A stretch of 64,000 nucleotides of DNA from Sipunculus nudus. Taxonomy: Eukaryota; Annelida; Sipuncula; Golfingiida; Sipunculidae. Below the pieces are notes generated by a model, which was given only the letters and a program-made list of their open reading frames with translations, was not told the origin of the DNA and did not search any database. The stretch spans positions 68,200,118 through 68,264,117 of the forward strand of contig CM049317.1 in NCBI GenBank assembly GCA_026874595.1, written 5' to 3'. Below are positions 43,961 through 52,445 of the stretch, one piece after another. Numbering within the stretch: position 1 is the stretch's first letter; every line of letters starts with the position of its first letter. Both the position numbers and the translations under genes were made by a program.

Positions 43961-44924
43961 GGGTGTTCGTGATAGAGGATTAGGTGTGTTAGAAGGGTGT
44001 TCATGATGGAGGATTGGGTTTGTTAGATGGGTGATAATGATAGAGGATTGGGTGTGTTAGAGAGGTGATCATGATACAGGATTGGGTGTGTTAGAGAGGT
44101 GATCATGATAGAGGATTGGGTGTGTTAGAGAGGTGATCATGATAGAAGACTGGGTGTGTTAGAGGTGTGAAAATGATAGGGAATTGGGTGTGTTAGAGCG
44201 GTGATCATGAAAAATGGATTGGGTTTGTTAGAGGGGTGATCATGATAGAGGATTGGGTTTGTTAGAGAGGTGATCATGATAGAGGATTGGGTTTGTTAGA
44301 GGGATGATCATGATAGAGGATTGGGTTTTTTAGAGGGGTGATCATGATAGAGGATTGGGTGTGTTAGAGGGATGATCATGATAGAGGATTGGGTTTGTTA
44401 GAGGGGTGATCATAATAGAGGATTGGGTTTGTTAGAGGGGTGATCATGATAGAGGACTGTGTTTGTTAGAGAGGTGATCATGATAGAGGACTGGGTTTGT
44501 TAGAAGGTTGATCATGATAGAGGACTGGGTTTGTTAGAGAGATGATCATGATAGAGGACTGGGTTTGTTAGAGGGGTGATCATGATAGAGGACTGGGTTT
44601 GTTAGAGAGGTGATCATGATAGAGGATTAGGTTTTTTTAGAGGTGTGATCATGAAAGAGGACTGTGTTTGTTAGAGAGGTGATCATGATAGAGGACTGGG
44701 TTTGTTAGAAGGTTGATCATGATAGAGAACTGGGTTTGTTAGAGAGGTGATCATGATAGAGGAATGGGTTTGTTAGAGGGGTGATCATGATAGAGGACTG
44801 AGTTTGTTAGAGGTGATCATGATAGAGGACTGGGTTTGTTAGAGGGGTGACAATTAATAGAGGACTGAGTTTGTTAGAGAGGTGATCATGATAGAGGACT
44901 TGGTTCGGGGGAGGGGTTGTCATG
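43961..44924 (+). repeat. Simple, HOR-free right edge of the array
   Basis: About 28 monomers near the consensus follow one another without long-range order. Many share GGACTGGG instead of GGATTGGG, a variant much rarer in the interior. Indels begin to appear: CATGAAAAATGG near 44,210, a shortened monomer near 44,800-44,830, and CAATTAATAG near 44,850. Loss of HOR order and private edge variants are typical of satellite margins that exchange less with the array core. Confidence 0.8.
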
Positions 44925-45021
44925 CTAGGGGGATTTTGGGGGGGGGGGGTCGTACTAGAGGAGTGGTCATGTTACTGATGTTGGATGGATACTGTAGTTT
45001 GTTAAACTGGTGGTCATGTTA
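44925..45021 (+). repeat. Degenerate monomers and poly-G at array boundary
   Basis: After the last full-length monomer the sequence keeps only parts of the motif. TACTAGAGGAGTGGTCATG and TTTGTTAAACTGGTGGTCATG still align with the monomer's 3' half. A run of 12 G at 44,938-44,949 interrupts them. From about 45,022 no monomer similarity is seen. Confidence 0.65.
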
Positions 45022-45560
45022 TTGATGTACGTGTTTATAGGTAAGTTTTGTTGGAAGAAGGGGAGGGCGGTTCCGTCGTGACACATTCAAGGCAGTCGTC
45101 AGATTCTGTTACATGGTACTTTCTAAAATAAAACCACATTTCAAGGTTAATATAATTCATATGTCAACAACTTGTAGATAGCCAGTAGGTATCAGTAACA
45201 GCCAATTTCTGAATGTTAAGGACCTTGTTATCGATAATGACATGATAAAAGCAAAACTTAAACAATACTGACATATTGTCGTGCAGTGTACAAAATATCG
45301 AGTTTGCTGAGTAACCATATTATCCATAACAGGTTCCCAAACAGTATTGGTATTCAGAGTAGTCATTATCATAAATTAAGGCCGCCATTAGAGTTTATTT
45401 ATTATTATTCTTTTTTTTTACCTGTAGTCATTTTGTCGTTTTAAACCAAAGAGTGTACCAGCACATTAACTGATGGCTGGAATTATGATAACTTGCAGAG
45501 CCACATTTTTTATAATTTTTTTTATTGAAGGTTACCGCCTTCATATTGAATGCTTGCTTT
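45022..45560. other. Non-repetitive AT-rich flank, no gene seen
   Basis: This is ordinary AT-rich sequence next to the array. A 71-codon minus-strand frame (45,157-45,372) has no recognisable domain and no supporting context. A short T-run lies at about 45,411-45,420. Confidence 0.5.
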
Positions 45561-45564
45561 ATTA

Positions 45565-45905
45565 TGTTTGTACATCTGCAGAATTCCTTTCCGGTTTCAG
45601 GCTAAATGACAGGGCAGTAGCACACACTTCCTCTTAATTTATAGCCTGCTGTTAACCAGGCCAGGTGATTACTGCACCTGCGGGCCTTGTGTGTGTTATG
45701 ATTCCCATTGCTGGGTCATACCACTAAGGAACCCCCAAAAGGGACACATGTTTGTAAGTGAAATAACCCCATGGGGCATGGCTTCGCAATATGCTTATAG
45801 AGCGCGCACCCTGGGTTGGGGCCGACCGTGTAGAATCTCGCCTCCTCGGCTGAGATTCGAACCCACAATCTTTAAGTCTTGTGCTCTAGCCCTAGGATAC
45901 ATAAT
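45565..45905 (-). mobile_element. tRNA-derived SINE, copy 1
   Basis: Read on the minus strand, the element starts with a tRNA-like head. It has an A-box-like TAGGGCTAGAGC and a B-box GGTTCGAATCTC (the plus strand shows GAGATTCGAACCC at about 45,853-45,865). A body follows containing ACGGTCGGCC, CACTTACAAAC, TTTTGGGGG, TATGACCC and CCGCAGGTGCAG. It ends in a conserved tail, GGAATTCTGCAGATGTACA. The same order of motifs occurs in the copy at 50.8-51.1 kb, and the tail half in the copy at 52.5 kb. Such elements are copied by RNA polymerase III transcription and LINE-encoded reverse transcription; the partner LINE is not visible. The family name is not known to me. Confidence 0.8.
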
Positions 45906-46610
45906 GCAGTTATTATTGGATGAGCCACACAATTGGATGAACAATGACATGTAAGTTAAAGGTGCTACTAAATAGAATCTTTTGATTCTTCCTGTAGAAA
46001 TATCTAGTACTTGGTTAGTGAATACTGCATGGCCAGCTTTTAACAAAATAATTATTTGTATATGACACTTTAACCTTGAAAATTGCGTATATAAAATCTT
46101 TAAATCAAGTTGCAAGTATTGTACCATAAAAATGTATAATTTTAATATTTCTGTATTTGCACTGAAAAGAGCCTTTCCATTTTTTTGTTGAGCAATTACC
46201 TATTGATACTGATTTTGTTGCGATCATTCAATCTTGGACCATATTGGATGATCATTTACAATGAAACATGTTATTTTAGTGTTTATATCAATCATTCTGC
46301 TATGTTTAAAACCCTTAATTTCGAGATGAAAATCTGGATTTTAGTCTTACGGAAAGATGGAAGTATGTACATCTATTTTTAATTGCTTGCAAGGAATAAA
46401 TGGGTTTGATGAGTGCAAGGAAATTTGACACTAAAATACACCGAGGGCAGTATTAAGGCGAGAATCCATTTGTAAAGGGAGTAGGGACAGAGAAGAAACC
46501 GGAATAACGCTATTTAAACTCTACTTATTTTACTTAAATTATTCAACTAGTTATAACTATTATGAAGCACTCTCCGGGACTCTGATGTTGGCATTCGGTA
46601 GTATGTAGGG

Positions 46611-46655
46611 GTGGAGGAAACCGGAGAACCTGGAGAAAACCACCGACCTTGGACG
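46611..46655. repeat. Fragment resembling a widespread animal repeat motif
   Basis: The stretch contains GGAGGAAACCGGAGAACC followed by TGGAGAAAACC. It resembles a GGAAACCGGAG/CCGGAGGAAACC motif that I recall from dispersed repeats in many animal genomes. The family cannot be named and no element boundaries are visible. Confidence 0.3.
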
Positions 46656-46880
46656 GGCCATTGCATATATAATGTTTTTGGGTGTACAAAAGCAGGCCTC
46701 GTCCTTTTATTGAAGTTACCATTTGAGGTTAATGTCACCGAACCAAAATGTTCCTTTGGGAAGCGTTTGGCTGTAGTATGTTTAAAAAATAAAGCCAAAA
46801 TATTAAAATCTACCACCACCCTGTGTAATACGTGATAACGTTACTAGAGGGCGTAGAAATAAATTGTATACTCTGTGAGA

Positions 46881-47153
46881 ATGAATCGTGCCGACATTGT
46901 CAAATCAGAGCTGAAAATTCAGCTGCAACAAGTATCACAAAACGTTGCTAGGAATATCTTTCAGCATAGACTGGTAAATAACGGCAATACGTTCAGATGG
47001 AACTCGTCAGTCACGTGTCCAGATCCAGAGAGCAACCTAAGGTTCGTGACTGACAATGTATACGCTAAGTGGAAACAACTGAAAATTGACCCCAGTACCC
47101 ATACTTCGAAATTGATCAATTTGAACTGCAAATTTGACTCCAAATGTATTTGA
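46881..47153 (+). CDS. Unrecognised 90-codon open reading frame
   Basis: An ATG-initiated frame of 90 codons begins MNRADIVKSELKIQLQQVSQ and ends in ...KFDSKCI followed by TGA. I do not recognise the family. Its composition is protein-like: an amphipathic, Q/N/V-rich N-terminal half that could be helical, two Cys in the C-terminal half, no signal peptide and no membrane segment. The in-frame GTG six bases upstream was rejected as a start because this looks eukaryotic. The frame lies about 50 bp after another short frame and 480 bp before a promoter-like element, and no poly-A signal was seen just downstream. In AT-rich DNA a frame of this length can occur by chance. It is kept as a low-confidence candidate for a small gene, an exon or a transposon remnant. 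Confidence 0.15.
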   Translation: MNRADIVKSELKIQLQQVSQNVARNIFQHRLVNNGNTFRWNSSVTCPDPESNLRFVTDNVYAKWKQLKIDPSTHTSKLINLNCKFDSKCI

Positions 47154-47511
47154 AGGTAAAACTGACGAAGCAGATTATAGATGACAGTTTTGATTGAAGA
47201 ATTCTGGTCGGACTTATGTTGTTCACATTAAGAAAAAGTGACAAAAGTAACCATGTGTAATTTTCCTAAGACCCAATAGAGCTTCCCTTTACAGAACTAC
47301 TGACGACTAGCGGTGACTACTGACACTGAGTCCTCGGGTCTCGCACATCGACGAATAAAGATAATATGTGGTCAAATCTATAGTAAAACTTATCTCTAAC
47401 AATGAATTTCCTGTAAGATTTCATATGCAGGTTCCCAGATCTGGCTCGTTTATCCCCTAGCTGTATAGTTTGCCACCAAAGCGATTATACATATCTTGGA
47501 TCGAGGTGCTT

Positions 47512-47670
47512 ATTGGTTGACCAGATCACATGACACAATTATTTCCCTCTTTGCCTGTCATTTGTGAATGAGCAGAAATAGGTGCCGTTTCAAGCCAGCA
47601 GCCATCGCTGGTCGCAGGTTTTGCACGGATGTGTATAAAACCAGTGCGCACAGCGCCTCTATCCTCACTG
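47512..47670 (+). promoter_or_regulatory. Candidate core promoter: inverted CCAAT, TATA and Inr
   Basis: An inverted CCAAT box (ATTGGTT, about 47,512) lies upstream of a TATA box TATAAAA at 47,634-47,640. A TCA initiator-like CTCACTG follows with its A at 47,667, 33 bp after the first T of the TATA box; this is the usual spacing in animals. The surrounding GTGCGCACAGCGCC is GC-richer than the neighbourhood. No long frame follows within 300 bp, so the first exon would have to be mostly untranslated. Confidence 0.35.
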
Positions 47671-47822
47671 ATACGCCTACTTGTCATCCAGTTTGAGTGG
47701 GGCAAATATACGCGCCATTTCTGACAATTATTTTTCGTGTCTACTCTTCGAATATATTTCTAAAAATAAAAAATAAGTTGCTGGATTATCATTCAGCTAA
47801 CAAAATTGCGAGGAAGCGGGTA

Positions 47823-47837
47823 CGCGACATTGTCGCG
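47823..47837. repeat. 15-bp CpG-rich palindrome
   Basis: CGCGACA and TGTCGCG are perfect inverted arms around one base. A second inverted repeat follows about 15 bp later: GATGCAT and ATGCATC around 10 bases, at about 47,852-47,875. Both lie about 160-210 bp downstream of the TATA-type promoter candidate. Confidence 0.6.
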
Positions 47838-48106
47838 GATTTTTTACCTTGATGCATCATATAAATTATGCATCCAGAAGCCATATTATCGCGAAGTACC
47901 GGTCTATACTCTTCTAATTACAAATCTGTCCCAAAGGGGTACCTTTTTCTAAACAAATACAGCATAAAACAATTTAAAGCTATCTTTTGAGGGTCTGTTC
48001 TCGACATTGAGGCATTTTCAACTCACGATCGCTTTTCTCATGAGAAATTATGGTGCAGAAAGAGAGAAGGTATTTAAGTTACAATGATCATTCCATAATT
48101 GGATCA

Positions 48107-48108
<2 letters not shown>

Positions 48109-48174
<66 letters not shown>

Positions 48175-48178
48175 TATA
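48109..48178. repeat. (TA)n microsatellite
   Basis: About 35 TA dinucleotides with a single ACA interruption near 48,168. The overlapping frame of repeated Ile-Tyr is an artefact of this repeat. Confidence 0.95.
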
Positions 48179-48443
48179 GGCAATACCACGCTATATAATA
48201 TATATTATAGGTCGTTCATTTTGGGTGAATATAAACGTTTTTCGGTACAAAAATTACTTTATCGCCAGTCCACCTGTTTTATACTTTGTTATGTATGGGT
48301 CTATGTTTGAGTAAAGACAGTCTAGGTGTGTCTGTTTACCAAAACAAGACTGCGTGATAAAGCATATCCGACAACTCCCAAACAAGGAGGAGAAAAATGA
48401 AGGAAGAAACATAGAAGAAATACTGATTGAGAACGCAGTAAGG

Positions 48444-48457
48444 CCACCAGGTGGCGT
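48444..48457 (+). promoter_or_regulatory. CTCF-like core motif
   Basis: CCACCAGGTGGCGT matches the CTCF core consensus CCASYAGRKGGCRS at 13 of 14 positions. CTCF occurs widely in bilaterian animals. The site lies about 3.5 kb from the edge of the satellite array, a position where an insulator could act. Binding is inference. Confidence 0.35.
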
Positions 48458-48735
48458 GGGCGCTATGTTTATGTTTTGGACCACTGCTCGTGTCCGGTGC
48501 AAACTTGTTACTCGTGTACAGGAGCAAGAAAACGGTTTAAGAACGAACAGATGGCCGAAACCCTGATATTTTAGGATGAAAACAATAAATTTTATGTGTA
48601 TTTTATATACTTAGTATGTCCATTCAAATATATGCAAACAAGTTAATGTTAAAGGTAGGTTAAAATCTTAACCTAGAATAAACATGTTGTATTCATCATC
48701 GCAAGTTAAAGGGACAGATACAGGATTTTAGAATA

Positions 48736-48798
48736 GGGGGGGGGCAATATAGAGGCAGGGGGTGGGGATGTGGGTAGGGATGGGGGGTTGGGAGGGGG
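48736..48798 (+). other. G-quadruplex-prone G-rich tract
   Basis: A run of nine G is followed within 20 bp by six more G-runs of three to six bases. These are separated by loops of one to four bases (GGGGGTGGGG, TGGGTAGGGATGGGGGG, TTGGGAGGGGG). This fits the standard G-quadruplex pattern on the plus strand more than once over. Confidence 0.75.
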
Positions 48799-49007
48799 AT
48801 TTCCCCGATGGTGTAGAAATTTCTAAGGAATTACAGTGCTCTTTGCGGTATTACAAAGGTATAATTCTCCATTTTCCAAAATATTTATTTCGTAAAGGTC
48901 TAATAATCGTCAACAATCGTAAAATTGACATTTTTATGAAAAACGGTGACCTTATAGTTGTTTGTTACATCTAACTTGTCACAAAACACTTTTCTGACTT
49001 GGAAAAT

Positions 49008-49021
49008 GGGGGGGGGGGGGG
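49008..49021. repeat. Poly-G run (14)
   Basis: Uninterrupted run of about 14 G. Confidence 0.9.
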
Positions 49022-50060
49022 TGTTAATTCATTTTCAAACCCTATGAGGGCTCGCACCCCTAAAATCCCTATATGTGCTGGAAGATATGACTCGCCTTAA
49101 GTACACGATCAATAGTTATAGTTACGGAGGTGAACGGACGGAGGGATCAGGTCACATTGATTCTGACGAGGACGTTGTGAACTAGGCCAACCCGTGGCTA
49201 AGTTTTAATCAACAACCCTAACAAATCACCTTTATGGAGGTCACGTGGACTGGCATGGAGAATTATTACATTTAAGTATGCATAAAATCTGTTTATCTTT
49301 ATAATGACCCCCGTTTGCCTAGAGAAAGACAGGCAGACAGACAAACATGTAGGTAAAGATAGAGAAACGGAGAGGATATCTATAAATGTATTTATTGTAT
49401 AATTAAAAATTAAGATATTGGTCTGATTGGACTGAAAGAAATGTTTTACCTATGGTATCAATTATTCCAATTGATTTTAATGAAGACTTAAATTATAGTT
49501 CAAGATTATATTTTCCCATTTTTCTTCCTATGGGGAGCTACACTTTCATGACGTCAAGCATAATTATTAAGCTGGCCAGGTGATAGACTGTTGAAGGACT
49601 ATTTTGATATTCCTGTATTACAATGCATTGATATTAGTATACTTAAAAGCCCTAATTTCAGAAGAGTACCCGTTAAAAGACAAACAATCAAAATATAGTA
49701 GGGTATCAGTCTAAATATGAACAGTCGGAAATGTGATGTTTCAATAATTGTAGGTAAATGAATTTCTATATATTTATATACACACCGTTATCGATACATA
49801 TGATTGAAATGAACATGGACGAAAATATAAATGTACATATACAAACATTATTATTATGAATTGTATTTTCATACAGAAAATAATGGATAAAATAATACAG
49901 AGACTGCAAAGGGTAACAGAGAAAGCGACCTCATCCGGATCGTACTGTTAGAAGTGAAAGTTGACGAGTCCTTGTCCGCCATGGTGGCTTAAATGCAAGG
50001 ATAATTTAAATTAGCGCTATTCAGCTGAGATGCCATGCGTGAGCGAAATTGAAAGGAAAG
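49022..50060. other. AT-rich intergenic sequence, no gene seen
   Basis: No frame of interest, tRNA-like fold or clear repeat was seen. A short (CAGA) stretch lies around 49,330-49,345. The sequence becomes GC-richer after about 49,915. Confidence 0.5.
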
Positions 50061-50129
50061 TGCTATTGAATGAAAAAGATACCCTTCATAGTAACACTCG
50101 AAGTTGGAGAAGGTGAACAATTTCTATAC

Positions 50130-50330
50130 ACTCTGTTATCACCATTGTGCCGGTATCTCCCCGAGAGTCCGCGCGTATACTGTCGCCTTTATGTACCAAT
50201 AACAATACGGCGGCGTCTCTTTGAAGTCGGGCCGTACGCGCTGGCATACCAGGCATCGTGCCACAAAACACTTCAACCCCTCCCTTCAAAGGCGACGCGT
50301 GCCACTGTACCCGGCTTACAGTCTCTTTAT
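50130..50330. other. Local CpG-rich patch
   Basis: This 200-bp stretch has far more CpG than its surroundings (for example GAGTCCGCGCGTAT, ACGGCGGCGTC, GGGCCGTACGCGC, GGCGACGCG). Overlapping frames of 67-88 codons exist on both strands with no recognisable product. It may be an unmethylated CpG patch, a promoter or an exon; none can be confirmed. Confidence 0.35.
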
Positions 50331-50795
50331 GAATGAGACCAGGCCCAGAGAATCTATGAATGGATGGAACTAGAGCCTGGGTTTCTCAATGAAAACCAGA
50401 ACACTGTACCGCGGTGCAGTGACGTGGATTTGATTCGAGGACTTCTGGCACTATCACACAACACAATGCCAAGGGGATGTTGGTATGAACGGAGCGTAGG
50501 CCTATATAACTGTATGATTTATCACGGTACATCCCTTTTGTATACGCGCGTGTTTGTACATTAATTTATGGCCACCTCATTGTGCTTCAGGCTGGCTTGT
50601 GGCTTTGAAAGTTTCCTCTCTGTTTTGATATTCACAAGGTTCATAGGTCATTTCTGCGACTACTTGAGAAAACAAACGGCTTCACCAGGCAGCAAACTTG
50701 AGTGGCCCACATGCACGTGTGTGTCCGTGCGAGTCTGTACCATTGTAGTCCCTGATGCTGCCTACTATGAGTCCTTATGTGGCACGGGCTTCTGT

Positions 50796-51112
50796 GGATC
50801 ATGGGTAGCACACAGGACTCAAAGCCGGGAGAGGGTGAGTTCGAATTTCAGCCGAAGCGGTGAGATATTTCACGGTCGGCCAGGCTGAGCGCTCTGCAGG
50901 CTTGATGGGAAGGCCGTGCCCAACGGCCGTGTTTCACTCACAAACGAGTGCTCCTTTCGGGGGTTTCTCTGTAGCATGACCCGGTAATGGGGACGATTAC
51001 ACACCCAGGACCCGCAGGTGCAGAAGTCACCTCGCCTGTTTAACACCAAAATATGAACTAAGAGTTTATTTCCGTAACCGGAATGGAATTCTGCAGATGT
51101 ACATATACTTAA
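50796..51112 (+). mobile_element. tRNA-derived SINE, copy 2
   Basis: The element starts with GGTAGCACACAGGACTCAAAG (A-box region). It continues through a B-box-like GAGTTCGAATTTC (50,837-50,849) and the shared body motifs CACGGTCGGCC, CACTCACAAAC, CTTTCGGGGG, ATGACCC, GGACCCGCAGGTGCAG and CACCTCGCCTG. It ends with the shared tail GGAATTCTGCAGATGTACA. Every motif is in the same order as in copy 1 on the opposite strand, which supports a true family. Each copy has many private changes, so both insertions are old. Confidence 0.8.
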
Positions 51113-51251
51113 AGTTAAGCATATACCAAATCTGCATTAAGGAAACAGAACACTGACCTTCAGTAATATTTAAGAAATTAATTTAAAAAAAACGAGAAAA
51201 CGGTCTATGGAGAAAAACATTTCAGACCCTCCGGCAGCCAAGTTAACTTAC

Positions 51252-51710
51252 CACATGGGAAATCAGCCATGTAACAAAATTTAACAGAATTCTCCTCCCC
51301 CTCCCCCCCCCCCCCCTTCTCACTATTCTCAAATCCTCTAACCTCCCCTGACACAGGCTTGGTAAACTTGTTTTAGGTAAATTTGTTGTGCGCCAGCCAT
51401 GCATGGTCATTATGCGAAAAATTATCCTGTAACTGTCCCCTTCTGGTTGTTGACGTTTGATGTAAAGCATGTGGTTGGCTTCAGATACGCGTAGTTTAAG
51501 TTTCATTATTTCCACATCTTCAGTGTTTCGAACGGGTTTCACGTTCGTGGTTTGAAGGTTTGATAAGGCCGAGGAATACGATAGGAGAGCGGATATATTA
51601 TCTGCGGAGAGATTACGGTAGCCTTCAGATCCGTATTTTAAATGTAGAGGCCTGACGAACGCTCTATGCATGACCGCGCCCTCATCCCGCAAATAATAGT
51701 AAGATGACAT
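51252..51710 (-). CDS. Candidate coding exon, 153 codons, unrecognised
   Basis: This is the longest open frame in the unique half of the window. On the minus strand it runs from an ATG (MSSYYYLRDEGAVMHR...) to a strong 5' splice-donor match, GTG|GTAAGT, at 51,251-51,246. Without splicing it would stop two codons later. A possible acceptor, CTCTCCGCAG, lies inside the frame. The central part (NTEDVEIMKLKLRVSEANHM) looks protein-like. The C-terminal part crosses a poly-G tract (poly-C on the plus strand, 51,303-51,316) and reads as a Gly/Arg run, which argues against coding. I do not recognise the family. It could be a true exon of a minus-strand gene or a chance frame. Confidence 0.2.
51303..51316. 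repeat. Poly-C run
   Basis: About 14 C within a C/T-rich tract starting near 51,291. Confidence 0.9.
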
Positions 51711-51739
51711 ATATCCTTTGCCTTTAATTCAGATTAAAG

Positions 51740-51772
51740 AATATATATATATATACATACATACATACATAC
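51740..51772. repeat. (TA)n(CATA)n compound microsatellite
   Basis: About eight TA units are followed by about five CATA units. Confidence 0.9.
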
Positions 51773-52445
51773 GTCGTACACTTTGTGCCAATGAGACTAG
51801 GAGATAATGACTTTTCCTCTAAGTATCACGAACATTTTAAGGCCAACCATGCGACTGTTTAGTCTGTTGAATAAACCATATACATTTATAAAAACAAAAT
51901 TAAACAACGTGTGGGCGGTAGGATCCTCGATTTCTGGCCTATAGTTATTATAAAATTCTCAGTTTGATTGTCTTTACGTCAGATACTGGAATTAACCCCT
52001 TTATCTGTCCTCGGCTGAAAAGCAAATAATTTCTTTGACACATCTTCAGTATTTGTCGGGATCATAAGCGTACATGTTATATGGAGGTAAATTGTTTAGA
52101 CCTTTTTACGCCGTTTGTATAACTAAGGCTTCGTTAGCATGAATGAAATTTGCATTCATCAGACTTATTTAATCATAAACAAGGCTTCCATTGTAAGCCT
52201 AGCTCGTTCTGTGAGCAAGGCCATAATCTCTGACCCTTTAATACATAAAACCTACCAGCTCCGAGCGAGGCTTGCCTTATATGCACTAACTGTTATGCGT
52301 ATACATGAACACGACTATTTAGAATCAATATCCAAAGCCTCTTGTAAAAGATCTTAGGTAAAATGTCATGTTCATGATTCTGCATACGTAAGCAAAAAAC
52401 CTGCGATTACTTTGAACTGAAATATTTACCTCCATTGCTTAAATA

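Larger units (their letters stand above)
1..44924 (+). repeat. 34-bp minisatellite array with higher-order repeats
   Basis: The whole interval is a head-to-tail tandem repeat of one 34-bp monomer, in one orientation, with no insertion of unrelated DNA seen. The monomer reads GATAGAGGATTGGGTTT followed by GTTAGAGAGGTGATCAT. About 1,320 copies are present, and the array continues past the left edge. Variants are mostly substitutions at fixed sites: TTAG/TAAG/TCAG in the middle, and GATCATG/GATAATG/TTGTCATG/GTTCATG at the end. There are also a 32-bp deletion form (GATTGGGTGTTAGAGGG) and rare 33- or 35-bp forms. The plus strand is nearly free of C. It carries stop codons in all frames, and the minus strand is interrupted about every third monomer, so it is not coding. 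The family is not recognised. Centromeric, pericentromeric, subtelomeric or interstitial satellite are all possible. Confidence 0.98.

Noticed and set aside
1-44924. CRISPR-like array
   Set aside because: The 34-bp units are contiguous with no unique spacers, and the DNA is eukaryotic in character.
1-44924. Telomeric or telomere-derived repeat (GTTAGAGGG-like words)
   Set aside because: No TTAGGG runs occur. TTAGGG appears only inside a rare monomer variant (TTAGGGAGATGG), and the period is 34 bp.
45840-45905. Functional tRNA gene
   Set aside because: A and B boxes are present, but acceptor and anticodon stems do not pair properly and the sequence continues into the SINE body.
45691-46127. 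Frames of 87 and 110 codons on opposite strands
   Set aside because: Both overlap the SINE at 45,565-45,905 and read through its tRNA-like head; they are not independent genes.
46547-46835. Overlapping frames of 90 and 74 codons
   Set aside because: They cross the dispersed GGAAACCGGAG motif and show no recognisable domain.
48050-48310. Frame with long Ile-Tyr repeat
   Set aside because: Produced by the (TA)n microsatellite.
48254-48566. Three overlapping frames of 63-82 codons
   Set aside because: They lie on both strands with no family recognised and no splice or start context that favours one of them.
50070-50564. Frames of 88, 67 and 66 codons in the CpG-rich patch and just after it
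   Set aside because: Both strands are open because the patch has few A/T-rich stops; no domain is recognisable.
50568-50888. 106-codon plus-strand frame
   Set aside because: Its second half is the head of the SINE at 50,796, and the first half is not recognised.
52139-52357. 72-codon plus-strand frame
   Set aside because: No domain, promoter or splice context; consistent with chance.
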